Shown piece after piece: positions 8,338-17,750 of a stretch of DNA of 64,000 nucleotides. Location of the stretch: contig JAHEXY010000006.1 of NCBI GenBank assembly GCA_023251875.1, positions 124,001 to 188,000 of the forward strand, written 5' to 3'. Position 1 is the stretch's first letter. Each line of letters starts with the position of its first letter. A program made the position numbers and the translations under genes. The DNA comes from Bacteroidota bacterium (GTDB lineage Bacteria; Bacteroidota; Bacteroidia; JAHEXY01). The notes under the pieces were generated by a model. It saw nothing but the letters and a program-made list of their open reading frames with translations, was not told where the DNA came from and did no database searches.

Positions 8338-9261
8338 TTATTCTTTAATGAGTTTTCTCTCTACTATAGAATTAGTACCAATTATCTGAATCAGATAAAC
8401 ACCTTTGAAAAGCATACTCACATTGATTTCATTCATTCCTGTATTTAAATTATTTGCAAACACAGATTTTCCTAACATATCATAAACTATTATTTTTCCG
8501 TTTTCTATTCTAGCATTATTTATAAAAAGTCTATCATAAATTGGATTGGGATAAATTTGAATATTATCATTTTGATTAATCTCATTTATTTTTGCAGCAA
8601 CATCACTAATACAACGTACAGACCAGCCATCTCCCTTCATGTCAGCGCCTATTATAGCCGATTCTTCACTATAATTCATAGTCAGGTTTCTGGCAGTATA
8701 TTGATCAACTACGGTAGAACTCCACCATATCCCAAAATATCCAACTTCATCGAAAAAGAAATAACCATTTGAATCGCGTTGGCCACCAGGGAGGGCTGTA
8801 AAACCAAATTGGTTAGTTGCTCCTTTATTTGGACTATCCCAATGTGTTATACCAGTTTCTTTTAATTTGCCTCCCGCAACACTTTCTCCACCTAAATAAT
8901 CTGTCAGTATCTTCAATTCAGCTTCGGTAGGTATATGCCACCCTGTAGGAGCCAAACCACGGGAATCATCTACAGCATACCAATTGTATAATCTTCCATA
9001 AGTATCAGCATAAGAAGGAATGTTAAAGAAATTACAATAAGCCCCTACTAAAGTGTCGCTCCACTTTACCGTATCAGTAATATTGGGTATGGCATCGCCA
9101 TTACGATAATGAGTAGTTTTCAAATTCTCAACCATCCATACTTGTGTTCCAATTGTAACAGTATTGTAAGTATTGCCATCAATATCTGTTACAATAGTTT
9201 GTGCATCGGCTTCAAATGCATTTAATGCGAGCCCAGCTAAAAATAAAAATGTGTGTTTCAA
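8338..9261 (-). CDS. FISUMP-domain secreted protein with T9SS type A sorting domain
   Basis: A 307-residue exported protein. Residues 1-20 are a signal peptide ending ADAQT. Residues about 22-215 are a FISUMP domain (Fibrobacter succinogenes major paralogous domain), shown by TDIDGNTYNTVTIGTQVWM, VENLKTTHYRNGD, YGRLYNWYAV, GWHIPTEAE and FTALPGGQR, ending WSVRCISD. After a short linker, residues about 236-307 form the T9SS C-terminal domain (IQIYPNPIYDRLFIN ... GVYLIQI ... ERKLIKE). The family has a C-type-lectin-like appearance and no established activity, so surface display is the only firm statement. It is a single gene with its own terminator. The 303-bp gap behind it (9262-9564) holds the rocD promoter and nothing else I recognise. 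Confidence 0.9.
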   Translation of the reverse strand: MKHTFLFLAGLALNAFEADAQTIVTDIDGNTYNTVTIGTQVWMVENLKTTHYRNGDAIPNITDTVKWSDTLVGAYCNFFNIPSYADTYGRLYNWYAVDDSRGLAPTGWHIPTEAELKILTDYLGGESVAGGKLKETGITHWDSPNKGATNQFGFTALPGGQRDSNGYFFFDEVGYFGIWWSSTVVDQYTARNLTMNYSEESAIIGADMKGDGWSVRCISDVAAKINEINQNDNIQIYPNPIYDRLFINNARIENGKIIVYDMLGKSVFANNLNTGMNEINVSMLFKGVYLIQIIGTNSIVERKLIKE

Positions 9262-9518
9262 TAAGTATATAATTTGAATTAAAATTTATTTTAATCAAAG
9301 TAACAACAAGGTAGCTTAACTTGAAACCATAAAATTTATAAATATTACTCGCCCATAATTTATTAAGGTGTAATTGTAATTCATATTATTGTTTGATATA
9401 TAGATGTTTATTTATGTAAATACAATGATACATTAAACCTATTCAATCAAGTGTTTTTTGAAAATATTTAAGCTCCTTTTTAAATCAAATAGTATCGGAT
9501 TATTTTAACGAGGCTTTT

Positions 9519-9545
9519 TTGTACCCATAAATTTGGGTATCTTTG
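9519..9545 (+). promoter_or_regulatory. rocD promoter with overlapping small palindrome
   Basis: TATCTTTG (9538-9545) fits the Bacteroidota -7 box TAnnTTTG. A TTG lies 16 bp upstream (9519-9521), slightly closer than the usual 17-23. TACCCA (9522-9527) and TGGGTA (9534-9539) form an inverted repeat that runs into the -7 box and could be an operator. Confidence 0.5.
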
Positions 9546-9564
9546 CGCCATAAAATTATTTGTT

Positions 9565-10803
9565 ATGCAAGCTACTATGAAAAACGAAATCACATCGGCA
9601 CAAGCCATGCAATTGGAAGATAAATATGGAGCACATAATTACCATCCTTTACCGGTAGTTTTAACTAGGGGAGAAGGAGTTTATGTTTGGGATGTTGATG
9701 GAAAACGGTATTATGACTTTTTATCTGCATACTCAGCCCTTAACCAAGGGCATTGTCATCCTAAATTAATAAAGGCAATGGTAGATCAGGCGCAAACCTT
9801 AGCGCTTACTTCAAGAGCATTTTATAATGATCAATTAGGAGTATATGAAAAATACATTACCCATTATTTTGGTTACGATAAAGTACTTCCTATGAATACA
9901 GGTGCAGAAGCTGTAGAAACTGCACTTAAATTGTGCAGAAGATGGGCTTATGATAAAAAAGGAGTAGCTTCTAATCAAGCAAAAATAGTAGTGTGTGAAG
10001 GAAATTTTCATGGGCGCACTACTACAATAGTTTCATTTAGTACAGATCCTGATTCAAATAAAAATTTTGGTCCGTATACTCCCGGTTTTGTTACTATCCC
10101 ATATAATGATGTAAATGCATTAGAACAAGCTTTACAAGATACTACTGTTGCCGGATTTTTGGTTGAACCCATACAAGGTGAAGCCGGTGTAAAAGTGCCT
10201 GATGAAGGTTATTTAAAAAAATGTTATGATTTGTGTAAAAAACACAATGTGCTTTTTATTGCAGATGAAGTTCAAACAGGATTGGCTCGTACCGGCCGTA
10301 TGTTGGCATGTGATTATGAAGATGTAAAACCCGACATGTTAATTTTGGGAAAAGCATTATCAGGAGGTATTTATCCGGTTTCAGCTGTTCTTACTAATGA
10401 TGAAGTGATGCTTTGCATAAAGCCGGGCGAACACGGTTCTACCTATGGAGGCAATCCAATAGCTGCTAAAGTAGCTATTGCTGCGCTTGAAATTTTAAAA
10501 GAAGAACATTTGGAAAGAAATGCTTATCATCTTGGAAATATTTTGAGAACAGAACTAAAAAAATTACAAGCACAAACTGATATTATTTCTGTGGTAAGAG
10601 GAAAAGGCTTGTTAAATGCTATTGTGATAAAACCTAAAAATAATAAAACCGCTTGGGATGTTTGTTTGGCCTTAAGAGATAATGGTTTACTGGCAAAACC
10701 TACTCATGGAGATATTATTCGTTTTGCACCACCACTTGTAATGACGGAAGATCAATTGCTAGATTGTGTTGATATTATTAAGAAAACTATTTTGGCATTT
10801 TAA
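9565..10803 (+). CDS. rocD: Ornithine aminotransferase
   Basis: A 412-residue PLP enzyme that converts ornithine and 2-oxoglutarate to glutamate semialdehyde and glutamate, linking arginine and proline metabolism. It begins near [19 protein letters not shown], characteristic of ornithine rather than acetylornithine transaminases. It has [20 protein letters not shown] (about 112), GNFHGRT, and [15 protein letters not shown], whose Asp binds the PLP ring nitrogen. The Schiff-base lysine is in [15 protein letters not shown] (about 261), and HGSTYGGNP follows. Length and motif order are normal. The start at 9565 is an ATG 20 bp after a good -7 box; a second ATG four codons later (MKNEIT) is an alternative. 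It converges on purM with 28 bp between the stops. Confidence 0.93.
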   Translation: MQATMKNEITSAQAMQLEDKYGAHNYHPLPVVLTRGEGVYVWDVDGKRYYDFLSAYSALNQGHCHPKLIKAMVDQAQTLALTSRAFYNDQLGVYEKYITHYFGYDKVLPMNTGAEAVETALKLCRRWAYDKKGVASNQAKIVVCEGNFHGRTTTIVSFSTDPDSNKNFGPYTPGFVTIPYNDVNALEQALQDTTVAGFLVEPIQGEAGVKVPDEGYLKKCYDLCKKHNVLFIADEVQTGLARTGRMLACDYEDVKPDMLILGKALSGGIYPVSAVLTNDEVMLCIKPGEHGSTYGGNPIAAKVAIAALEILKEEHLERNAYHLGNILRTELKKLQAQTDIISVVRGKGLLNAIVIKPKNNKTAWDVCLALRDNGLLAKPTHGDIIRFAPPLVMTEDQLLDCVDIIKKTILAF

Positions 10804-10831
10804 AAGAATTGCATATTACTACTTTAAATAT

Positions 10832-11992
10832 CTAATAATTGAAAGTTCCATATTCAGATCTGATGCTTAATTTTTTTGAATCAGATTCTTCACATCGTCC
10901 AATAATTTTTGCTTCGATATCAAATTCATTTGCAATTTGAATAATTTCTTCTGCGTACTGAGTGGGAAGATAAATTTCCATTCGATGTCCCATGTTAAAA
11001 ACTTGGTACATTTCTTTCCAATCCGTTTTAGATTGTTCTTGAATCAATTGAAATAGAGGAGGGCTTGGGAATAAATTATCTTTTATTACATGCAGTTGAT
11101 CAATAAAATGAAGCACTTTGGTTTGCCCACCACCAGAGCAATGAACAATACCATGAATATTCTTACGATGTTTCTCTATTATTTTTTTCATCACAGGTGC
11201 ATAGGTTCGAGTAGGTGAGAGTACCAGTTTACCTGCATCAAGTGGCGTGGAAGTTTTTTCTGTTAGATTTTTGTTTCCTGAATAAACCACTTCTTTAGGA
11301 AGTGTGGTATCAAAAGATTCAGGATATTTTTCTGCAATGTATTTTGAAAATACGTCATGGCGGGCAGAGGTTAAGCCATTGCTTCCCATGCCTCCATTGT
11401 ATTCATCTTCATAAGATGCCTTTCCGTAAGAAGCCAATCCTACAATTACATCACCTTCTTGGATAGTATCGTTTGATATAACTTCCGATCTTTTTGTTCT
11501 TGCCACAACAGTTGAATCAACAATAATGGTTTTTACCAAATCACCAACATCAGCCGTTTCGCCACCGGTTGAATAAATACCAATTCCTAAAGAGCGTAAT
11601 TTTTCTAAAAATTCTTCTGTGCCATTTATTATTTCAGCAATTACTGCACCGGGAATTAAATTTTTATTTCTTCCGATGGTTGATGAAAGAAGGATGTTAT
11701 CCGTTATGCCTACACAAAGTAAATCATCAATATTCATCACAATGGCATCTTGTGCAATGCCTTTCCATACTGATAGATCTCCGGTTTCTTTCCAATATAC
11801 ATAAGCAAGTGAGGATTTGGTTCCTGCTCCATCGGCATGCATTACCGTACAGTAATTGGGATCTCCTGTTAAAAGATCGGGAACAACCTTACAAAAGGCT
11901 TTTGGAAAAAGCCCCTTATCAATTTTACTTATTGCATTATGCACATCTTCTTTTTGAGAAGAAACACCGCGTTGTAAATATTTGTTTGTCAT
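10832..11992 (-). CDS. purM: Phosphoribosylformylglycinamidine cyclo-ligase (AIR synthase), Bacteroidota long form
   Basis: A 386-residue enzyme of purine synthesis that closes the imidazole ring of FGAM using ATP. The glycine/aspartate-rich motif HADGAGTKSSLAYVYW (about 52-67) and QDAIVMNIDDLLCVGI (about 84-99) are ATP/metal-binding segments of the PurM/SelD/ThiL fold. STGGETADVGDLV and GLASYGKASYEDEYNGGMGSNGL follow. The C-terminal half has HCSGGGQTKVLHF. The length is about 40 residues above Proteobacterial PurM, but from memory this is the usual size in Bacteroidota. A possible -7 box (complement of CAAATATA, 12062-12069) is upstream, inside a short protein-like frame. Confidence 0.88.
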   Translation of the reverse strand: MTNKYLQRGVSSQKEDVHNAISKIDKGLFPKAFCKVVPDLLTGDPNYCTVMHADGAGTKSSLAYVYWKETGDLSVWKGIAQDAIVMNIDDLLCVGITDNILLSSTIGRNKNLIPGAVIAEIINGTEEFLEKLRSLGIGIYSTGGETADVGDLVKTIIVDSTVVARTKRSEVISNDTIQEGDVIVGLASYGKASYEDEYNGGMGSNGLTSARHDVFSKYIAEKYPESFDTTLPKEVVYSGNKNLTEKTSTPLDAGKLVLSPTRTYAPVMKKIIEKHRKNIHGIVHCSGGGQTKVLHFIDQLHVIKDNLFPSPPLFQLIQEQSKTDWKEMYQVFNMGHRMEIYLPTQYAEEIIQIANEFDIEAKIIGRCEESDSKKLSIRSEYGTFNY

Positions 11993-12042
11993 AGTTTAAT
12001 TCTTTTACTACAGAGACACGAAGGCACAGAGAAATATATTCT

Positions 12043-12174
12043 TTAAATAATTTTCTCTTCCCAAATATAGGCTCTTTTGCTTTGATATTCTATTTCACAA
12101 TAGGGATACCCATCAACAATATCTATTACTTTAAATCCAACCTTTATTTTAAGCAAGCGTAATAGAATGAAATT
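12043..12174 (-). pseudogene. Possible remnant or very small gene upstream of purM
   Basis: Between tRNA-Arg and purM one minus-strand frame reads as plausible protein without an ATG. After a TGA it contains LLKIKVGFKVIDIVDGY and CEIEYQSKRAYIWEEKII, then TAA at 12043-12045. A TTG at 12154-12156 could start a 37-residue product. Composition (balanced charged, aromatic and hydrophobic residues) differs from the low-complexity frames usual in this AT-rich DNA. It may be the 3' end of a lost gene or a short real gene; I do not recognise a family. Confidence 0.25.
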
Positions 12175-12208
12175 TCAAAATGTTTACCTCAAAATTTTTT
12201 TTCAACAA

Positions 12209-12233
12209 AAAAGCCCTGATTTACAGGGCTTTT
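12209..12233 (-). terminator. Terminator downstream of tRNA-Arg
   Basis: Arms AAAAGCCCTG (12209-12218) and CAGGGCTTTT (12224-12233) pair perfectly over 10 bp with a 5-nt loop. On the minus strand the right-hand side ends in a T run. It lies 13 bp after the 3' end of the tRNA. Confidence 0.75.
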
Positions 12234-12246
12234 ATAGCATTCTAGG

Positions 12247-12320
12247 TGATCCCGATTGGATTCGAACCAATGACCTACTGCTTAGAAGGCAGTTGCTCTA
12301 TCCAGCTGAGCTACGAGATC
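12247..12320 (-). tRNA. tRNA-Arg (anticodon TCT)
   Basis: Minus-strand cloverleaf: acceptor GATCTCG pairs with CGGGATC (one G-T), D arm GCTC/GAGC, anticodon stem ACTGC/GCAGT around loop CTTCTAA (anticodon TCT), and T arm ATTGG/CCAAT around TTCGAAT. The discriminator is A. CCA is not encoded. It is followed by a terminator at 12209-12233. Confidence 0.95.
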
Positions 12321-12447
12321 AATTTTTTATAGAAAGTCTGCAAATTTACAACCTTAGATCGACAATATCAAAGAATCTACTAAAAGAGAGGAAATAAAAA
12401 CGAAACTCTTTAGGAATTCTTATCCTTCTTCATTGCACATCTTTTTG

Positions 12448-12455
12448 TACCTTTG
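12448..12455 (+). promoter_or_regulatory. Putative -7 box of der
   Basis: TACCTTTG matches the Bacteroidota -7 consensus TAnnTTTG and lies 74 bp before the der start. No TTG stands at the expected -33 distance, so this rests on the -7 element alone. Confidence 0.4.
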
Positions 12456-12529
12456 CGCAATATTTTTATTACTATCTAATTAATTTCTTGAACATTCAAC
12501 TTTGAACGTTTAAACTGTAAACTCCCTTT

Positions 12530-13834
12530 ATGGCAAATATTGCAGCAATTGTTGGCCGGCCCAATGTAGGAAAATCAACTCTTTTTAACCGCTTGGTTGA
12601 ATCAAGAGATGCTATTGTGGAAGAAACTGCAGGTGTTACACGTGATCGTCATTATGGAAAATGTGATTGGAATGGTTATGAAATTTCAATTATTGATACG
12701 GGTGGTTATGTAGTAGGTTCTGAAGATATTTTTGAGGAAGAAATTCGTAAACAAGCTCAATTAGCAATAGATGAAGCCAGTGTAATTCTTTTTATGGTTG
12801 ATGTTTACAACGGTATAACGGAAACAGATAAAGATATAGCACAGTTACTTCGTAGATCAAAAAAAAATGTATTGGTTGTAGTAAATAAGGTTGATAACAA
12901 TGAAAGAATTCCTGAAGCAAGTGAGTTTTATAGTTTAGGATTGGGTGAAATTTACTGCATTTCTTCTGCATCAGGCAGTGGAACCGGAGATTTGCTTGAT
13001 GAAGTTGTAAAGTTTTTAGATAAAGACGACAAAATAGAAGATGAAACCATACCTAAATTTTCTATTATTGGTAGACCCAATGTTGGTAAATCTTCTCTCT
13101 TAAACTCATTAATTGGGCAAGAGCGCCAAATTGTTACAGATATTCCGGGTACTACGCGCGATTCTATTTATACACGATACAAACATTTTGGATTCGAATT
13201 TTTTTTGGTTGATACTGCCGGAATACGTAAAAAAGGTAAGGTAAAAGAAGATCTGGAATTTTATTCTGTTATGCGTTCCATCCGATCAATTGAAAGTTGT
13301 GATGTATGTTTGTTGGTTATTGATGGAAAAGAGGGTTTTGATGCGCAAGATGTGAATTTATTTTTCTTAGCTGAAAAAAATAAAAAAGGAATTGTAATTC
13401 TTGTAAACAAATGGGATTTGGTTGAAAAAACTACCAATAGCACCAAAGAATATGAAGAATTTATAAGGGCTAAAATTGCTCCTTTTACAGATGTACCCAT
13501 TTTATTTGTTTCTGCCCTAACCAAGCAACGTATTTTTAAAGCAATGGAAACGGCTTTAGAAGTATTTAAACTAAGAAACCAAAAAATAACTACCTCTGCA
13601 CTTAATGATTTTATACAACCTGTAATTGAGGCCTACCCTCCCCCATCTACAAAAGGAAAAGATATCAAGATAAAATATGCTACTCAACTACCTACAAGAA
13701 CACCTGCTTTTGCTTTCTTTTGTAGCAATCCGCAATATATAAAAGACCCCTATAAGCGTTATTTAGAAAATAAGTTTAGAGCGCATTTCAATTTTACGGG
13801 AGTTCCTATATCTTTATTTTTTAGACAGAAATAA
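12530..13834 (+). CDS. der: Ribosome-assembly GTPase Der (EngA)
   Basis: A 434-residue double GTPase required for maturation of the 50S subunit. Two tandem G domains are visible. The first has [12 protein letters not shown] at about 8-19, DTGGY (G3) and NKVDNN (G4). The second has [12 protein letters not shown] at about 181-192, DTAGI (G3) and NKWDLVEK (G4). The C-terminal KH-like domain (about 350-434) ends with [24 protein letters not shown]. The tandem-domain order is unique to Der. Start at ATG 12530, directly before [15 protein letters not shown], leaves no room for an earlier start. Upstream are a -7-like box and tRNA-Arg on the other strand; tex follows 229 bp downstream on the same strand but with its own gap. 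Confidence 0.97.
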   Translation: MANIAAIVGRPNVGKSTLFNRLVESRDAIVEETAGVTRDRHYGKCDWNGYEISIIDTGGYVVGSEDIFEEEIRKQAQLAIDEASVILFMVDVYNGITETDKDIAQLLRRSKKNVLVVVNKVDNNERIPEASEFYSLGLGEIYCISSASGSGTGDLLDEVVKFLDKDDKIEDETIPKFSIIGRPNVGKSSLLNSLIGQERQIVTDIPGTTRDSIYTRYKHFGFEFFLVDTAGIRKKGKVKEDLEFYSVMRSIRSIESCDVCLLVIDGKEGFDAQDVNLFFLAEKNKKGIVILVNKWDLVEKTTNSTKEYEEFIRAKIAPFTDVPILFVSALTKQRIFKAMETALEVFKLRNQKITTSALNDFIQPVIEAYPPPSTKGKDIKIKYATQLPTRTPAFAFFCSNPQYIKDPYKRYLENKFRAHFNFTGVPISLFFRQK

Positions 13835-13874
13835 TACGTATTATAAAATTATTTTTATCCTCCTTTTCTGAGTC

Positions 13875-13930
13875 TTCGACTACACTAAGACTGACAATGT
13901 TTGCTTGTCGCACTTAGCATAGTCGCAGAA
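13875..13930. repeat. Dispersed TTCGACTAC element, copy 2, forming a hairpin
   Basis: Arms 13877-13897 and 13905-13925 are inverted copies matching at 17 of 21 positions (both contain CGACTA ... GACAA in complementary form), with loop TGTTTGC. The start TTCGACTACACTAAG relates it to the copies at 2420 and 49355. It lies in the der-tex gap, which holds no gene. Confidence 0.55.
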
Positions 13931-14063
13931 TATGGTAGCCTCAATTTCTAAAATGTAGAATTTAAACAAGCTCTCGTTATTAAATGAAATTTGTTTGCCT
14001 ATCTTTTTCTATCGTTTTTTCTAGCTGCTGGATTATTTATCTTTACAATTCTAAAATATAAAC

Positions 14064-16289
14064 ATGATAGAGATACATTTTTATAAAAAAATTGCAACAC
14101 AATTAAACATTGCAGAAAAACAAGTATCCGCCACTGTGAAATTGTTAGATGAAGGTGCAACAATTCCTTTTATTGCAAGATACCGTAAAGAAATAACAGG
14201 GAGTTTAGATGAAGTGCAGGTGAGCAATGTACGTAATGAAATTGAGCGTTTACGAATATTACAGAAAAGACGAGAGGCAATTATTGAATCGATAGAAAGT
14301 CAAAATAAATTAACGGAAGACCTAAAGTTTAAAATTTCAAATGCTGAAACGATAGCAGCTCTTGAAGATATTTATTTACCCTTTAAACCCAAAAGGAGAA
14401 CTCGAGCTACCCTTGCACGCGAAAAAGGATTAGAGCCATTAGCTCTATTACTTTTTAAACAAACCCAAATTGATATAAAAAAGGAAGCGCTCATTTATAT
14501 TTCAACCGAAAAAGGAGTTAATAATTTTGAAGAAGCTCTTGCAGGAGCAAGAGACATTATTGCAGAATGGGTAAATGAAAATGCCTTGGCAAGAGAAAAA
14601 ATTAGAAGTCTTTTTAAACGAAAAGCTACTATAAAAAGTAAAGTGCAAAAAGGTAAAGAACAAGCTGGTGAAAAATTTAGAGATTATTTTGATTGGGAAG
14701 AAAACATAATGAATTGTCCTTCGCATCGCTTATTAGCCATATTTAGAGGAGAAACAGAAGATGTATTGAATGTAAAAATAAAACCTCTCGAAGAAGATGC
14801 CTTAGAAATTCTTTGTACGCAATTTATAATTTCAAATAATGCTTCTTCTACTCAAATAAAATTAGCTATCGAAGATGCCTATGCTAGAATGATGCAAGCC
14901 AGTATTGAAAGTGAAATTAGGGTGCTTGCAAAAGAATTGGCTGACGAAAAAGCCATACAGGTTTTTGCTGATAATCTGCGAGAATTATTATTAGCTTCTC
15001 CCTTAGGGCAAAAAGCCATTTTAGCAATAGATCCAGGTTTAAGAACAGGTTGTAAGGTGGTAGCTCTAGATAAACAAGGCGCATTATTAGAGGATACCGT
15101 AATTTATCCACACGAACAAAATAAAATTATACAAGCGAAACAAACAATTATAGCACTTTGCGCCAAACATGCTATAGAAGCAATTGCCATTGGTAACGGA
15201 ACTGCAGGTAGAGAAACAGAAAATTTTATCAGAAGCATTAAAGAACTGCCCAAAGAAATGAATGTGATTATGGTAAATGAAAGTGGGGCTTCTATTTATT
15301 CTGCTTCAGAAGCAGCCAGAGAAGAATTTGCCGATAAGGATATTACCGTTCGTGGGGCTGTTTCTATTGGCCGTAGGCTTGCTGATCCCTTGGCTGAATT
15401 GGTAAAAATTGATGCCAAATCAATTGGTGTAGGACAATACCAACACGATGTAGATCAAAATTTATTAAAGAAAAAATTAGACGAAGTTGTTGTAAGCTGT
15501 GTAAATAAAGTTGGAGTTGAACTCAACACTGCAAGCAAACAATTACTCTCTTATGTATCTGGTTTGGGGCCTCAATTAGCAAGTAATATTATTAAATATC
15601 GCAACGAAAATGGAGCATTTAAATCTCGTAAAGATTTAAAAAAAGTAGCTCGCATGGGTGAAAAAGCATTTGAACAAGCAGCCGGATTTTTACGTGTTGC
15701 CAACTCTAAACATCCATTGGATAAAAGTGCTGTTCACCCTGAAAGTTATGAAATTGCAGAAAAAATAGCCACTGATTTAAATTGTAGTATTGAACAATTA
15801 ATGGCTGATAAAGAATTGCGTAAAAAAATTAATTTGCAAAAATATGTTACAGAAAAAGTGGGTTTACCAACCTTAACAGATATTTTATGTGAATTGGATA
15901 AGCCGGGGCGAGACCCTCGTAAATCATTTGAAGTTTTTCAATTTGATAATAGTGTACATGATATTAAAGATTTGCAAGTAGGAATGCTTTTACCTGGCAT
16001 TGTTACCAACGTAACTAATTTTGGCGCTTTTGTAGATATTGGTGTTCACCAAGATGGTTTGGTGCATATAAGTCAATTATCAAATACTTTTGTGAGTGAC
16101 CCAAACAAAATTGTAAAAGTTCAACAACAAGTAATGGTAAGGGTTACCGAAATAGATATACAACGTAAACGAATAGCTCTTTCTATGAAAGAAGCCATTC
16201 AGGCAAGTATAAAATCAGATGTAAAAGAAGCAACCTCTTCGCTAAGTTTAACGGACCAATTGGCAGCTTTAAAGAACAAGTTTAAATAA
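14064..16289 (+). CDS. tex: RNA-binding transcriptional accessory protein Tex
   Basis: A 741-residue protein with the full Tex layout. The N-terminal helical region has ATIPFIARYRKEITGSLDEVQ (about 31-51) and EDIYLPFKPKRRTRA. The YqgF/RNase H-like domain has ILAIDPGLRTGCKVVALD (about 319-336) and IAIGNGTAGRETE. A helix-hairpin-helix region has YVSGLGPQLASNIIKYR and FKSRKDLKKVARMG. The C-terminal S1 RNA-binding domain has PGIVTNVTNFGAFVDIGVHQDGLVHISQLS (about 650-680). It binds structured or elongating RNA; the name reflects effects on toxin expression in Bordetella. The length is slightly under Proteobacterial Tex (about 770). Start ATG at 14064 precedes the usual helical N-terminus. Confidence 0.95.
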   Translation: MIEIHFYKKIATQLNIAEKQVSATVKLLDEGATIPFIARYRKEITGSLDEVQVSNVRNEIERLRILQKRREAIIESIESQNKLTEDLKFKISNAETIAALEDIYLPFKPKRRTRATLAREKGLEPLALLLFKQTQIDIKKEALIYISTEKGVNNFEEALAGARDIIAEWVNENALAREKIRSLFKRKATIKSKVQKGKEQAGEKFRDYFDWEENIMNCPSHRLLAIFRGETEDVLNVKIKPLEEDALEILCTQFIISNNASSTQIKLAIEDAYARMMQASIESEIRVLAKELADEKAIQVFADNLRELLLASPLGQKAILAIDPGLRTGCKVVALDKQGALLEDTVIYPHEQNKIIQAKQTIIALCAKHAIEAIAIGNGTAGRETENFIRSIKELPKEMNVIMVNESGASIYSASEAAREEFADKDITVRGAVSIGRRLADPLAELVKIDAKSIGVGQYQHDVDQNLLKKKLDEVVVSCVNKVGVELNTASKQLLSYVSGLGPQLASNIIKYRNENGAFKSRKDLKKVARMGEKAFEQAAGFLRVANSKHPLDKSAVHPESYEIAEKIATDLNCSIEQLMADKELRKKINLQKYVTEKVGLPTLTDILCELDKPGRDPRKSFEVFQFDNSVHDIKDLQVGMLLPGIVTNVTNFGAFVDIGVHQDGLVHISQLSNTFVSDPNKIVKVQQQVMVRVTEIDIQRKRIALSMKEAIQASIKSDVKEATSSLSLTDQLAALKNKFK

Positions 16290-16318
16290 AAGTCCCTCTT
16301 TTTTCTACATACAATTTT

Positions 16319-17206
16319 TTACTTCATCTCAGCAATTACTCCGGCAATCTTATTATACGTAGGCTTGCTTACGCTTGTTAATGGCAAACGCAAGTTATCA
16401 GTTGCTATTTTTACTATTTCAAGAGATGCTTTTATTCCCGCAGGATTGCCTTCTGCAATTAAAAGATCCATTATTTCTAATAATTTAAAGTGCAATTCAC
16501 GGGCTTTATTCCAATTGCCTTTAAAAGCATTTTGAACCATATCAGAAAATTCTTTTGGAAAAGCATTGGCAGCAACAGAAATTACTCCCTCTGCACCTAA
16601 AGCTAATAATGGATAGGTAAGCATATCATCACCTGAAATCATTAAAAAATCTTTTGGTTTGTGTTTTAAGATTTCCATGCATTGAAATAAATTTCCGGAA
16701 GCTTCTTTTACTGCTATAATATTTTCGAGTTCTTCGGCCAATTTCAGGGTAGTTTCAGCAGTAATATTGGACGCTGTACGTCCTGGTACATTATAAACAA
16801 TAACAGGAACAGGAGAAATATTAGCAATGGTTTTATAATGCAAATAAATGCCTCTTTGGCTGGGCTTATTATAATAAGGAGAAACAGATAAAACAGCATC
16901 TATATTTTCGAAATCAGTGTCTTTTATTGTATTTACAATATCTTGGGTACTGCAACCGCCAATACCTAATACTACCGGTACCCGATTATCGGCCATTTCA
17001 ATTACATAGTCAACTACTGCATGTTTTTCATCTTTGTTTAAGGTTACCGTTTCTCCGGTTGTTCCTAACACCACCACATAATCAACGCCTCCAACAATAA
17101 CATGATCCACTACTTTTTTAAGACTTTTAAAATCGATGCTTCCATCTTTGTGAAAAGGAGTAACAAGCGCTACGCCTGTTCCTTTGAATTGTATTTTTCT
17201 ACTCAT
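16319..17206 (-). CDS. dapA: 4-hydroxy-tetrahydrodipicolinate synthase
   Basis: A 295-residue TIM-barrel lyase that condenses pyruvate with aspartate semialdehyde at the first committed step of lysine and diaminopimelate synthesis. It begins KGTGVALVTPFHKDGSIDF, has the loop VLGTTGETVTLN (about 45-56), and VYNVPGRTASNI with the conserved Tyr (about 139). The Schiff-base lysine is in IAVKEASGN (about 167). MISGDDMLTYPLLALGAEGVISV follows. All residues expected for a true DapA are present, including the Arg in NVPGRT. The start overlaps the end of the DUF6913 gene by 8 bp, so the two are probably cotranscribed. Convergent with tex, 29 bp apart. Confidence 0.95.
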   Translation of the reverse strand: MSRKIQFKGTGVALVTPFHKDGSIDFKSLKKVVDHVIVGGVDYVVVLGTTGETVTLNKDEKHAVVDYVIEMADNRVPVVLGIGGCSTQDIVNTIKDTDFENIDAVLSVSPYYNKPSQRGIYLHYKTIANISPVPVIVYNVPGRTASNITAETTLKLAEELENIIAVKEASGNLFQCMEILKHKPKDFLMISGDDMLTYPLLALGAEGVISVAANAFPKEFSDMVQNAFKGNWNKARELHFKLLEIMDLLIAEGNPAGIKASLEIVKIATDNLRLPLTSVSKPTYNKIAGVIAEMK

Positions 17207-17750
17207 GTGAATTTATTAATTGTAAATAATGTTGAGCCTGCAACATAAAATTATCCATACTATCGTTTTGATTGATATCAATAAATAGATCATGTATCAA
17301 TTTATTTTGAGGAGATAATTTTCCTACTTTAAAGGATGCTTGAGAAAGTCCCGCAATATAATATGCCGGTTTGTTATTTTCAAAATTTAGATCAATCAAA
17401 ATATCAAATTTTTCATTGATAAAATTATTAACAACAGGATTTTTTGAATGATTGTACCAATTTAAATCAGCCGAAGAAAAAAAATCAAAATCTAATTTTG
17501 CTAAATGATGTGCTTGAAATGTTTTAGCATTAATAAATCCCAATCCCTTTATTTTCTTTTTATTTTCTTTAAAAATTCTCACCCAATTTTTTACAGTATT
17601 ACAAGTGTTTTCATTTGTAGCATCATATAAAATTCCTATACGCTCTGCATTTTTAATATTAATTGCTTTTACATTTCGTTTCACTGAAAGCATTTTTTTA
17701 TTAAAAATATAATCGCCAATAGTATGCTTTATTTTATTTGTAATACTCAT
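17199..17750 (-). CDS. DUF6913-type small protein of unknown function
   Basis: A 183-residue soluble protein with no signal peptide. The basic N-terminus (about 1-30) leads into an alternating alpha/beta pattern: ERIGILYDATNENTCNTVKNW, IKGLGFINAK, FDFFSSADLNW and FDILIDLNFENNKPAYYIAGLS. The recurring DFFSSADLNWYN and DLN segments are what I remember for DUF6913, a Bacteroidota family found beside dapA. The fold may resemble a response-regulator-like Rossmann unit, but no catalytic motif is evident. Overlaps dapA by 8 bp and the upstream subtilase gene by 4 bp (17747-17750), so the three genes form one tight transcript. Function unknown. Confidence 0.6.
   Translation of the reverse strand: MSITNKIKHTIGDYIFNKKMLSVKRNVKAINIKNAERIGILYDATNENTCNTVKNWVRIFKENKKKIKGLGFINAKTFQAHHLAKLDFDFFSSADLNWYNHSKNPVVNNFINEKFDILIDLNFENNKPAYYIAGLSQASFKVGKLSPQNKLIHDLFIDINQNDSMDNFMLQAQHYLQLINSHE

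Noticed and set aside
12167-12397. 76-codon plus-strand frame
   Set aside because: It runs antisense through tRNA-Arg and its terminator, so it cannot be a gene.
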